Positions 9,562 through 17,066 of a stretch of DNA of 26,395 nt are shown here, piece after piece. The stretch is from an uncultured Bacteroidales bacterium. GTDB taxonomy: Bacteria; Bacteroidota; Bacteroidia; Bacteroidales; Lentimicrobiaceae. The notes beneath the pieces are model-generated. The model was not told the origin of the DNA. It saw only the letters and a program-made list of their open reading frames with translations, and ran no database searches. The translations under genes and the position numbers were made by a program. The stretch is from the NCBI GenBank assembly GCA_937894795.1, contig CALCQV010000065.1, forward strand, positions 1 to 26,395. Direction: 5' to 3'. Positions within the stretch are counted from its first letter, which is position 1; each line of letters begins with the position of its first letter.

Positions 9562-9594
9562 TCCTATTCTGATTGTTTATACGTAATTCTTCTT

Positions 9595-9642
9595 TTTAAC
9601 CACCGGTATATAGTCTTGAAATAAGGCAATCCGGTGGTTAAA
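9595..9642. repeat. 12-bp perfect inverted repeat between sugar permease and GH144-type gene
   Basis: TTTAACCACCGG (9595-9606) is exactly complementary to CCGGTGGTTAAA (9631-9642), with a 24-nt spacer. The GC-rich inner part and the T-rich sequence that follows on the plus strand (TTGTTTATTTG) fit a terminator for the permease. It could instead be a regulatory dyad for the enzyme gene 122 bp downstream. Confidence 0.5.
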
Positions 9643-9763
9643 TTGTTTATTTGTTGAGCATAATCCGGTTGAGACTCTTTGGATATATACCCTGTGGAGA
9701 GTAATCGGAATTTGTAACGAATAATTCAGTATTTTTACTTATTAGCCTGTAATATAATATTAT

Positions 9764-12175
9764 ATGAAGAGCCGTATCTTATTCCGCTTGGTTATATTGA
9801 TAACTGCATTATCGTTCGGGGTATCCGCCTTTTCGCAGACCTATCTCTACTTTCAGGATAGCCCCACCCCAATAATGTATGATTACAGTTGGATGGAACT
9901 TACACCACCAAGTGAACTGACCAGATTAGGCACAGATTTTCGAAAGTTCCCTATCAATGAGGAAGTTGAGGCAGCACAGGGCATGAATAGCCTGAGCCTG
10001 ACATGGAAATCCGTTTCCAATGGCAACTGGTTCGCTATTGCTGCAGGGCTCGACTGGTCTGCCAAAAACCTTACTGACACTGATACGCTTCACTTCTTTC
10101 TTTATTCAATGGATGGTCTTGGCAAACAGTTGCTCCCTCTTGTTTTTATGGAGGATGTGAATAATCTAAAAACCACTTTCCATAACTTTCAACCTTACTG
10201 TCAGGACCTGCAACAAAATGTCTGGACACGAATAACCATTCCCATGAGCTTGTTTCTGGAAGCAGGTGATGCCGTGGACTTTACAAAAATCAAAACCATT
10301 GGATTTACACAGGGAATTGCTGACGGACAAACACATACTCTGTTAATTGATGACATGAGGGTGTTCAAGGGAAGCGGCATATCCCCTCCTGCCCTGGCCC
10401 CATCGGGAGTTCTGGCAATAGGGTACGATAGTCATATCGAGATTATATGGAATACCAATCCTCCCGACAACCTAAATGGTTATAAGGTTCAGAGATCGAC
10501 TGACAATGGTGAAACGTTTCATACTATTGGAATGGTTCCAAAAACCGATAGTGGATATATTGATTTCGTGCGATCATTTGGTTATGGAACAAATCTAAGC
10601 TATCGTGTTGCCGCTCTTAATGCCTCAAATCAAACATCAGAATACTCGGAAGTTACATCGGCGGCAACCACAGAATTTACTGATGAGCAGATGCTTGATA
10701 TGGTGCAGTTGTATACATTCCGTTACTTTTATGATTTCGCGCATCCAACATCGGGTTTGGCCCGTGAAAGGAATACATCAGGTGATGTTGTGACTAGCGG
10801 AGGTTCGGGATTCGGCATTATGGCACTGCTGGTGGGGATAGAAAGAGGATTTATTACAAGACAACAAGGTATTGACCGTATACTAAAAATCACCGGTTTT
10901 TTAGAAACTGCCGACAGGTTTCATGGTGTTTGGCCTCATTGGATGAATGGGATTACAGGTAATGTTGTCCCATTTGGTGAAACCGACAATGGTGGTGATC
11001 TGGTTGAAACAGCTTTCCTGGCACAGGGACTTCTTACTGCACGTGAATACTTCAATGGCGAGGACCCTGCGGAGTTGGAAATCAGAAATAGAATCACTCA
11101 ATTGTGGGAAAGCATAGAATGGAACTGGTACACTAAAAACAATTCCACTGTTTTGTATTGGCATTGGTCGCCAACCTATGGCTGGCAGATCAATATGCAG
11201 ATCAGGGGATGGAATGAAGCAGCTATAGTTTATATTCTTGCTGTTTCATCACCAACAAACGGAGTCAATGCAGCCCTTTGGCAATCAGGATGGGCCGGCC
11301 AACCATACTATCGTAATGGTGATTCTTTCTATGGCTATAAACTTGATGTGGGATGGGACTATGGCGGCCCACTTTTCTTTGCCCACTATTCTTTCCAGGG
11401 CTTTGATCCCAGAAATATCAAAGATCAGTATACCAACTATTTCAACCTCAACAGAAATCATACACTTATCCACAGGGCCTATGCCATCGATAATCCTAAA
11501 AATCATCCGGGGTATGGAGAGAATGCATGGGGATTTACAGCCAGTGATGATCCTTCAGGCTATCAGGTACATGAACCAACAGGAACGAGAGATAATGGGA
11601 CAATTACACCAACAGCTGCATTGTCATCCATGCCTTATACACCAGAAGAATCCATAGGAGCCTTGAAGCTCTTTTATCGCGAACTTGGTGATAAAACATG
11701 GGGAAGAATGGGTTTCTATGATGCATACAATATGAAGGTGAACTGGTATGCCGATTCATATCTGGCAATTGACCAGGGCCCAATTATCAACATGATTGAG
11801 AACCATCGCTCTTCACTGCTTTGGGATAACTTCATGGCTAATCCTGAAATTGCCCCGGCCCTTCAAAGCATCGGCTTTATTCCCGATCCCTACGGGAAAG
11901 AGGAGAATGCTAACCTCAACGGCACAGTAATTTGGCCTAATCCTTCTACAGGCAATATTAAAGCCGGCTTTTATGTTGAAGGTACTCCGGATATCTCTAT
12001 TTCAGTCACCAACCTAACCGGGAAATTGATTGCTCTATTTAATCACAACATCATTTCTCCCGGATATAATACCATTGACCTTGATTTATCAAGTTTAACA
12101 GCTGGAATGTACATTGTACGGTTTATAGCTGACAATCAGACCACATCAACCGCAAAACTAATGATAGCAAGATGA
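9764..12175 (+). CDS. Secreted GH144-type glycoside hydrolase (glucoamylase-like, beta-1,2-glucanase family) with Fn3 and T9SS domains
   Basis: An 803-residue exoenzyme. Residues 1-24 are a signal peptide ending SAFS, with Gln25 at +1. Residues about 25-210 look like a beta-sandwich carbohydrate-binding module, closing LLIDDMRVFKG. Residues about 213-300 are a fibronectin type III domain (GYKVQRSTDNGETF). Residues about 305-705 match the family first called glucoamylase-like (Pfam Glycoamylase), now GH144, whose characterised member from Chitinophaga is an endo-beta-1,2-glucanase. Seen here are TFRYFYDFAHPTSGLARER, then SGGSGFGIMALLVGIERGF, GETDNGGDLVETAFLAQGL with candidate catalytic acids, and IRGWNEAAIVYILA. 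The last 85 residues form a T9SS tail (VIWPNPSTGNI, DLSSLTAGMYIVRF, KLMIAR). It likely acts outside the cell or on its surface. The fold is confident; activity on beta-1,2-glucan is inferred from the family, and other beta-glucans are possible. Confidence 0.85.
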   Translation: MKSRILFRLVILITALSFGVSAFSQTYLYFQDSPTPIMYDYSWMELTPPSELTRLGTDFRKFPINEEVEAAQGMNSLSLTWKSVSNGNWFAIAAGLDWSAKNLTDTDTLHFFLYSMDGLGKQLLPLVFMEDVNNLKTTFHNFQPYCQDLQQNVWTRITIPMSLFLEAGDAVDFTKIKTIGFTQGIADGQTHTLLIDDMRVFKGSGISPPALAPSGVLAIGYDSHIEIIWNTNPPDNLNGYKVQRSTDNGETFHTIGMVPKTDSGYIDFVRSFGYGTNLSYRVAALNASNQTSEYSEVTSAATTEFTDEQMLDMVQLYTFRYFYDFAHPTSGLARERNTSGDVVTSGGSGFGIMALLVGIERGFITRQQGIDRILKITGFLETADRFHGVWPHWMNGITGNVVPFGETDNGGDLVETAFLAQGLLTAREYFNGEDPAELEIRNRITQLWESIEWNWYTKNNSTVLYWHWSPTYGWQINMQIRGWNEAAIVYILAVSSPTNGVNAALWQSGWAGQPYYRNGDSFYGYKLDVGWDYGGPLFFAHYSFQGFDPRNIKDQYTNYFNLNRNHTLIHRAYAIDNPKNHPGYGENAWGFTASDDPSGYQVHEPTGTRDNGTITPTAALSSMPYTPEESIGALKLFYRELGDKTWGRMGFYDAYNMKVNWYADSYLAIDQGPIINMIENHRSSLLWDNFMANPEIAPALQSIGFIPDPYGKEENANLNGTVIWPNPSTGNIKAGFYVEGTPDISISVTNLTGKLIALFNHNIISPGYNTIDLDLSSLTAGMYIVRFIADNQTTSTAKLMIAR

Positions 12176-12231
12176 TTGATGATCATTGCCGGTATTCATG
12201 CAATCGGTTGGATGGTCTATGGGAGCAACGC

Positions 12232-13110
12232 TTATTTCTCCTTATCAGCCGGTTTCATTTCAGAGGGTGGTAGTATCGAAATGGCCGACTTGAACCTATA
12301 TCCGTCATTCTCATAAAACCATCCGGCTATATCACCATGTCTGACTCTTGACTTCATATCCTTCGACCTCTTTAAAATAGATCGTCGTGACATCAGATAT
12401 TTAATTGTACGTTCATTTTTGGTAAACCCAACATTGAAGGCAGTGGCATAGAATCTGACTTTATCTTCGGGCGTTTTCCATTTTAAATGTGAAAAACGTT
12501 TATCCATAACCTTTATGTAGAGTATTAGATACTGAACCTGCCATTGAGGTGAATCCAACCGCTTTGCCCTTTCACCTCTTGCTTTGGCATTATTGGTTAC
12601 TTTAAACTTGTAATCCCAAATTTTATATCGTATTACATTGCGTTCTACCAACTCCGCAAAGGATGGCTTCATCTGAAACCTGCCAACTGTATATTTTGCA
12701 TATTTACGGCCTGACTGAACATAAAGGGTTTTCATTCCACCGGTTTCCATAATGTCCTTTAGGGCTGAATAGCGTGTAAGACTAGGGAATACAACTGAGT
12801 AAGCTAGTTCGGGAGCAATATTTGCCTTCACCAAAGTATCGTAAATCCACACATTCTTCTCCAGATATTCAAGCGCATCATAATACTTATCACCTAATGC
12901 CTGACCTACATCCATTGTCTGTGGTTCTTTCTGACCATAGCATGATGACACAGGCGAAAGGGAAATCAATATGAAAAATAAGAGCGATAACACTCCACAC
13001 TTTCCTATTATCCACTGTTGTGCTAAATGGAACCGGCTTATGAAAGCAGGCTGGGAATTTTTAGCACAAGTCAGTTTATAGGTAATCATATATAACAATA
13101 GTATAGCCAA
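12232..13110 (-). CDS. Exported protein of unknown function, weakly lytic-transglycosylase-like
   Basis: A 292-residue protein from ATG 13110. The membrane-targeting segment is unusually far in: residues 1-38 are polar or mixed, then VLSLLFFILISLSPVSSCYG (40-59) is followed by Gln60. Cleavage after CYG leaves an N-terminal glutamine. VSSC at 54-57 could instead be a lipobox. A GTG at codon 40 is a possible later start but would leave no basic N-region. The mature part has PELAYSVVFPSLTRYSALKD (100-119) and SGRKYAKYTVGRFQMKPSFA (133-152). GRFQMKPSFA recalls the GxxQxxPxTA block of lysozyme-like transglycosylases, and YATAFNVGF further on could match their AYNAG segment. No catalytic glutamate is certain. 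It is convergent with the GH144-type gene (56 bp gap). The export call is good; the enzyme idea is tentative. Confidence 0.7.
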   Translation of the reverse strand: MAILLLYMITYKLTCAKNSQPAFISRFHLAQQWIIGKCGVLSLLFFILISLSPVSSCYGQKEPQTMDVGQALGDKYYDALEYLEKNVWIYDTLVKANIAPELAYSVVFPSLTRYSALKDIMETGGMKTLYVQSGRKYAKYTVGRFQMKPSFAELVERNVIRYKIWDYKFKVTNNAKARGERAKRLDSPQWQVQYLILYIKVMDKRFSHLKWKTPEDKVRFYATAFNVGFTKNERTIKYLMSRRSILKRSKDMKSRVRHGDIAGWFYENDGYRFKSAISILPPSEMKPADKEK

Positions 13111-13228
13111 ATGTCAACTGACAGGAAGCTAAAGTGACTGATTATTTGCATAGTGTGGAATACAATACCTACTTTGCAAATTGGGCTGAAAGATAAGATT
13201 TTATAATAAATAAAACTATTATGTTTCC

Positions 13229-13236
13229 TATCTTTG
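13229..13236 (+). promoter_or_regulatory. Candidate Bacteroidota -7 promoter element for the DHS-like gene
   Basis: TATCTTTG matches TAnnTTTG exactly and lies 15 bp before ATG 13252, giving a leader of about 10 nt. No clear -33 TTTG is found at the usual 19-20 bp distance. Confidence 0.4.
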
Positions 13237-13251
13237 CAAAAAGTTTATATA

Positions 13252-13743
13252 ATGAATAAAGGTCCCATTTCTCAATTTGTTCAGCATCATTACAGGCATT
13301 TTAATGCTGCTACCCTTGTTGATGCTGCTAAAGCTTATGAATCACACCTTCTTGAAGGTGGTAAAATGATGATAACAATGGCAGGTGCCATGAGCACTGC
13401 AGAGCTAGGCATTTCACTGGCCGAGATGATCCGTCAAGATAAAGTGCAAATAATAACATGCACCGGCGCCAATCTTGAAGAAGATATCATGAATCTGGTT
13501 GCACACTCCCACTACAAGCGTGTACCCAACTATCGTGATCTGACTCCTGAGCAGGAATATGAACTGCTTGAAAAAGGATTGAACAGGGTAACTGACACAT
13601 GTATACCCGAAGAGCAGGCTTTCCGCAAGATCCAGCACCATATTGAAAAAATTTGGAAAGATGCAGAGGCTGCAGGCGAGCGCTATTTCCCTCATGAATA
13701 TATGTACAAGCTGCTGCAGCAAAGTTATGGAAGCCGATTATGA
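13252..13743 (+). CDS. Deoxyhypusine synthase-like protein, N-terminal part (gene broken by frameshift)
   Basis: First part of a bacterial DHS-like gene. The start is ATG 13252 (MNKGPISQFVQHHYRHFNAA), not the in-frame TTG at 13234, which overlaps the -7 element. Family blocks seen here are LLEGGKMMITMAGAMSTAELG, ITCTGANLEEDIMNLVAHSHY, and ERYFPHEYMYKLL, which begins the next conserved block. After KLLQ (cag at 13717-13719) the frame turns to unrelated residues and stops at TGA 13741. The homologous sequence continues one base out of phase from about 13721. The intact product would be about 323 residues, the usual length. Eukaryotic and archaeal DHS move an aminobutyl group from spermidine to a lysine of eIF5A/aIF5A. 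Bacteria lack that protein, and their DHS-like enzymes are thought to act on polyamines, for example in homospermidine formation. It sits opposite agmatinase and arginine decarboxylase, which supports a polyamine role. Confidence 0.85.
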   Translation: MNKGPISQFVQHHYRHFNAATLVDAAKAYESHLLEGGKMMITMAGAMSTAELGISLAEMIRQDKVQIITCTGANLEEDIMNLVAHSHYKRVPNYRDLTPEQEYELLEKGLNRVTDTCIPEEQAFRKIQHHIEKIWKDAEAAGERYFPHEYMYKLLQQSYGSRL

Positions 13744-14224
13744 GATTGATCCCAAGCACTCATGGATGCTTGCCGCTGCCGAGAAGAACCTGCCTATTGT
13801 TGTGCCGGGTTGGGAAGACAGTACCATGGGTAATATTTTTGCATCTTACTGTATCAAGAATGAATTAAAACCCTCAACGGTAAAATCAGGCATTGAATAT
13901 ATGATCTGGCTCTCTGACTGGTATCGCAAGAATTCTTCAGGCAAAGGTGTTGGCTTCTTCCAAATTGGAGGTGGTATTGCAGGCGATTTTCCTATTTGCG
14001 TTGTACCTATGATGTATCAGGATCTTGAATGGCATGATGTCCCCTTCTGGTCGTATTTCTGTCAGATAAGTGATTCAACAACATCCTATGGCAGTTATTC
14101 AGGCGCCGTTCCCAATGAGAAGATTACCTGGGGAAAGTTGGATATTCATACACCTAAATTTATTGTAGAGAGTGATGCTACCATAGTTGCACCCCTCATG
14201 TTTGCCTGGATACTGGGTTGGTAA
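13727..14224 (+). CDS. Deoxyhypusine synthase-like protein, C-terminal part (after frameshift)
   Basis: Continuation of the DHS-like gene in the +1 frame. Homology resumes at about 13721; ATG 13727 is merely the first methionine after it and may not be used. It contains EIDPKHSWMLAAAEKNLPIV and PGWEDSTMGNIFASY, then GVGFFQIGGGIAGDFPICVV. This resembles the nucleotide-binding and substrate part of DHS, which uses NAD+ as hydride carrier. GAVPNEKITWGKL holds the lysine in the WGK motif that matches the active-site lysine of eukaryotic DHS. It ends normally at LMFAWILGW. No other lesion is seen, so the frameshift is recent, a sequencing or assembly error, or less likely bypassed. As written, no single protein would contain both halves. 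Confidence 0.82.
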   Translation: MEADYEIDPKHSWMLAAAEKNLPIVVPGWEDSTMGNIFASYCIKNELKPSTVKSGIEYMIWLSDWYRKNSSGKGVGFFQIGGGIAGDFPICVVPMMYQDLEWHDVPFWSYFCQISDSTTSYGSYSGAVPNEKITWGKLDIHTPKFIVESDATIVAPLMFAWILGW

Positions 14225-14274
14225 TCTGAAAGCAAACACAGTTTTTCTCTGATTATTCAGAATTAACTTATTCA

Positions 14275-14316
14275 AAAATAAAGAGAGACGTGATTTGATA
14301 CGTCTCTCTTTATTTT
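14275..14316. terminator. Bidirectional intrinsic terminator, 17-bp perfect stem
   Basis: AAAATAAAGAGAGACGT (14275-14291) pairs perfectly with ACGTCTCTCTTTATTTT (14300-14316) around an 8-nt loop. The outer stem gives a T-rich tail on either strand. It lies between the convergent DHS-like gene (ends 14224) and agmatinase gene (ends 14417) and can serve both. Confidence 0.85.
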
Positions 14317-14416
14317 AAACTAAATGAATCAATTGATTACCTTGGTAATTCATCAACCGTATCGGGATAGTCATTCCCAGTGGCCTAATGGTTAAACAAT
14401 AACCTTTCAATAACTG

Positions 14417-15292
14417 TTATTTTTTCAACGTATTGCCGAACTTAAATGTCAACAATTGATATACAAGTTTGGCTGCCAAGAAGTTAGGAGCCTTATTGTA
14501 CTTCATTGGGCACAATTCAACCACATCAAAACCAACAATGTTTGATTTTTGATTAACCTTATCGAGTATATCAATCAATTGGTACCATAACATACCCCCT
14601 GGTTCGGGAGTACCGGTTGATGACATAATGGATGGATCAAGTACATCAAGGTCAATTGTGATATAAACATTCTTGCCTACCTTATTGAGCAGGTCATACA
14701 TCCATGTATTATTCTTGGAATCCAGAATATAATCGGCATAAAATATCCTATCTGGCTGAACATCTGCCCTTTCTTCATAACTCATACTTCTAATGCCAAC
14801 CTGAAGTATGGGTGCCCATTCTGCAGCTCTAGCCATAACACAAGCGTGATTATATTTACTTCCTTCATACTCTTGCCTCATGTCGGCATGAGCATCAAAC
14901 TGAAGAATGGTGAAGTCGTTATCCTTATAGAAATCGGCAAAAGCTTTAAAAGCCCCAATACTAACAGAATGTTCGCCTCCAATAACAACCGGAAATTTCT
15001 TCTTCTTCAAAGTCTGTGTAACCTTGGCTTCAACCTCTTTTGCAACACGTTCAGGTGATCTGCGTTCGCGAATTGGATCAGCAGTATGAATACCAATCTT
15101 GTACACTTCATTATCAGCACCAATGTCATAAACCTCCATATTGCATGATGCTTCAATCAAGGCCTCCGGTCCTTTATCAGCCTCTTTTATCCAGGTGCTT
15201 GTTCCATCATACGGAACCGGAATAATGACAACTTTTGAATTTTCAAACTTGGTAAACTGATCTGGAAGTCCCCCGTAATTTTTGAATTTCAT
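14417..15292 (-). CDS. speB: Agmatinase (agmatine ureohydrolase)
   Basis: A cytoplasmic Mn-dependent enzyme that hydrolyses agmatine to putrescine and urea. The 291 residues are the usual length. Ureohydrolase motifs are complete: GGEHSVSIGAF with His108, FDAHADMR with Asp133, His135 and Asp137, and ITIDLDVLDPS with Asp214 and Asp216, together the six metal ligands of the binuclear Mn site. His149 (YNHACVMARA) and Glu259 (FDVVELCP) match the substrate-side residues of the family. The ATG at 15292 begins MKFKNYGGLP. It lies 108 bp downstream of the arginine decarboxylase gene on the same strand and probably shares its transcript, giving arginine to agmatine to putrescine in one unit. Arginase, guanidinobutyrase and formimidoylglutamase are relatives, but the neighbour favours agmatinase. 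Confidence 0.92.
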   Translation of the reverse strand: MKFKNYGGLPDQFTKFENSKVVIIPVPYDGTSTWIKEADKGPEALIEASCNMEVYDIGADNEVYKIGIHTADPIRERRSPERVAKEVEAKVTQTLKKKKFPVVIGGEHSVSIGAFKAFADFYKDNDFTILQFDAHADMRQEYEGSKYNHACVMARAAEWAPILQVGIRSMSYEERADVQPDRIFYADYILDSKNNTWMYDLLNKVGKNVYITIDLDVLDPSIMSSTGTPEPGGMLWYQLIDILDKVNQKSNIVGFDVVELCPMKYNKAPNFLAAKLVYQLLTFKFGNTLKK

Positions 15293-15400
15293 ATCTCCCG
15301 TTTTAAATTGTTAATAATTTGAAATGACATAACCGAATCTCCCAAACTATCAGTTACGGCATTCAATAATTTGCTAAGGTATAGCATTTAAAAGGCAAAA

Positions 15401-16792
15401 TCAATATCCGAGTATTCTCAGCATGGATTTGTGTGATTGCTCCTTGGCGAATAATTTTGTTGTATACTCGCCTTCTTCATCTAAATCAATGATAATGTGC
15501 TTAGGTGCAGGGATTAAGCAGTGTTGTATTCCCCCATACCCGCCAATAGACTCCTGGTACGCACCAGTATGAAACAAACCAATGTATAGTGGTTCATCAT
15601 TATCAAGTTTAGGAAGGAATATAGCATTGGCATGTGCTTCAGCATTATAGTAATCTTCACTATCACATGTTAAACCACCAAGAAAGACACGTTCATATTC
15701 TGAATCCCATTTATTAATTCCAAGTAGGATAAATCGCTGATTTAATGCCCATGTATCCGGTAAAGTCGTCATGAATGATGAGTCAATCATATTCCACAAC
15801 TCACGATCGTTCTGTTGTTTCTGGTCTATTATTGAATATAAGGTCGCTCCACTCTCACCAACGGTGTACGATCCGAATTCAGTGAAGATATCAGGTTCAA
15901 CCGTATTGTTTCTCTCGCAAATTAGTTTTATCTGTGAGATGATCTCTTCAGCCATATATTCATAATCGTAGTCAAATGACAATGAGTTCTTGATTGGGAA
16001 TCCTCCACCAATGTTCAATGAATCTAGTTCCGGGCAAATACTTTTAAGCTGGCAATATAAATTCACACACTTTGAAAGCTCGTTCCAATAGTAGGCCGAA
16101 TCCTTAATTCCGGTATTAATGAAGAAATGCAGCATCTTCAATTGGAACTTTGGATTATTCTTGATCTTCTCCTCATAATAGGGTATAATATCATTGTATC
16201 TGATACCTAATCTGGAGGTGTAAAATTCAAACTTGGGTTCTTCTTCTGAGGCAATGCGCATTCCTATCTTGCATTTGCGGGTAATATTCCTGTCGAGTTG
16301 GTCAAGTTCAAACTTATTATCCAGAATTGGAATAGTATTCTCAAATCCTTCATTTATGAGTGAACTAATGTTCTCAATATACTGTGGGCGTTTGAATCCG
16401 TTGCAGATAATATAACTGTCCTTATTGATCATTCCCTGTTCATGAAGGGTCTCAAGCAGGAAAATATCAAAAGCAGATGATGTTTCCAGATGTACCTCAT
16501 TTTTAAGCACCTCTTCCAATACAAATGAAAAATGCGAACTCTTGGTACAGTAGCAATAATGATAGTCACCTTGATAATCGGCTTTGGCAATAGCTACATT
16601 GAACATCTTCTTTGCCCGCTGTATTTGTTGGGTTATCTTAGGCAAATATGTGATCTTTAATGGAGTGCCATATTGCTTTATAATATCCATCAATGGAATA
16701 TTATGAAAATGCAACTCATTGTCTTCCACACGAAATTCATCCTGCGGAAAATCAAATGTCTGCTCTATCAGATCGCTATACTTGTTCTTCAT
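15401..16792 (-). CDS. speA: Arginine decarboxylase, PLP fold type III, short Bacteroidota form
   Basis: Decarboxylates arginine to agmatine, the first step of the arginine route to putrescine. The 463 residues match the short alanine-racemase-fold decarboxylases found beside agmatinase in many Bacteroidota; the E. coli SpeA type is about 630-660 residues. The N-terminal barrel has YHYCYCTKSSHFSFVL, where Lys84 should bind PLP, then EVHLETSSAFDI. SLNIGGGFPI is the glycine-rich phosphate-binding segment, and EFGSYTVGESG stands where relatives have EPGR. The C-terminal barrel has GLFHTGAYQESIGGYGG, equivalent to the CxxGAYxxS substrate loop but with histidine in place of the cysteine. ATG 16792 is directly preceded by GGAG with no spacer, so that purine run is probably not a working Shine-Dalgarno site. 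Arginine as substrate is inferred from the agmatinase neighbour. Confidence 0.85.
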   Translation of the reverse strand: MKNKYSDLIEQTFDFPQDEFRVEDNELHFHNIPLMDIIKQYGTPLKITYLPKITQQIQRAKKMFNVAIAKADYQGDYHYCYCTKSSHFSFVLEEVLKNEVHLETSSAFDIFLLETLHEQGMINKDSYIICNGFKRPQYIENISSLINEGFENTIPILDNKFELDQLDRNITRKCKIGMRIASEEEPKFEFYTSRLGIRYNDIIPYYEEKIKNNPKFQLKMLHFFINTGIKDSAYYWNELSKCVNLYCQLKSICPELDSLNIGGGFPIKNSLSFDYDYEYMAEEIISQIKLICERNNTVEPDIFTEFGSYTVGESGATLYSIIDQKQQNDRELWNMIDSSFMTTLPDTWALNQRFILLGINKWDSEYERVFLGGLTCDSEDYYNAEAHANAIFLPKLDNDEPLYIGLFHTGAYQESIGGYGGIQHCLIPAPKHIIIDLDEEGEYTTKLFAKEQSHKSMLRILGY

Positions 16793-16826
16793 CTCCTTGT
16801 TATTGTTTTTTTGTTATTAGGGAATG

Positions 16827-16857
16827 CAAATTTACTACATAATGTAGCTGCATCAAT
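16827..16857 (-). promoter_or_regulatory. Bacteroidota-type promoter for arginine decarboxylase/agmatinase
   Basis: On the minus strand TTG (16854-16856, preceded by A) is followed after exactly 19 bp by TAAATTTG (16827-16834). This fits the Bacteroidota consensus TTTG-N19-TAnnTTTG. The predicted start near 16820 leaves a leader of about 28 nt before ATG 16792. It is the best vegetative promoter in the window. Confidence 0.65.
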
Positions 16858-16883
16858 AATTGATCCAAATTATTTTTTAAGTT

Positions 16884-16915
16884 AGTTGGATTGACAATTT
16901 TTTTTCAATCCAACT
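16884..16915. repeat. 11-bp perfect inverted repeat with T-rich loop upstream of speA promoter
   Basis: AGTTGGATTGA (16884-16894) is exactly complementary to TCAATCCAACT (16905-16915), with the 10-nt loop CAATTTTTTT. The T-run lies in the loop rather than after the stem, so it is not a classic terminator for the exporter operon upstream. It begins 27 bp upstream of the predicted -33 box and could be an operator. Confidence 0.55.
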
Positions 16916-17036
16916 CATGCGGAATGGAATAATTATTTACCAGAAGACTCTATATAAATTATTAATTATTGAAAGGCAGATTACAGTATTGCATCCCCTT
17001 TTATACCAGAATAAGAGTAAAAACGATTGATAAACC

Positions 17037-17055
17037 GGCAAGTTTCGTAACTGCC
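17037..17055 (-). terminator. Possible terminator hairpin after the exporter operon
   Basis: GGC-A-AGTT (17037-17044) pairs with AACTGCC (17049-17055) around the loop TCGT, with one bulged A. It lies 11 bp past the permease stop on the minus strand. A T-run appears only about 12 nt further on, so the call is weak. Confidence 0.35.
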
Positions 17056-17066
17056 TGAGCAATTCA

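Noticed and set aside
13735..13745. Programmed +1 frameshift at the TGA of the DHS-like gene
   Set aside because: A shift at TTA-TGA would keep the length but leave eight non-homologous residues before EIDPK. The homologous frame already begins near 13721, and there is no CTT-TGA type slippery site.
16793..16798. AAGGAG as the Shine-Dalgarno site of speA
   Set aside because: It touches the ATG with no spacer, and Bacteroidota rarely rely on such sites.
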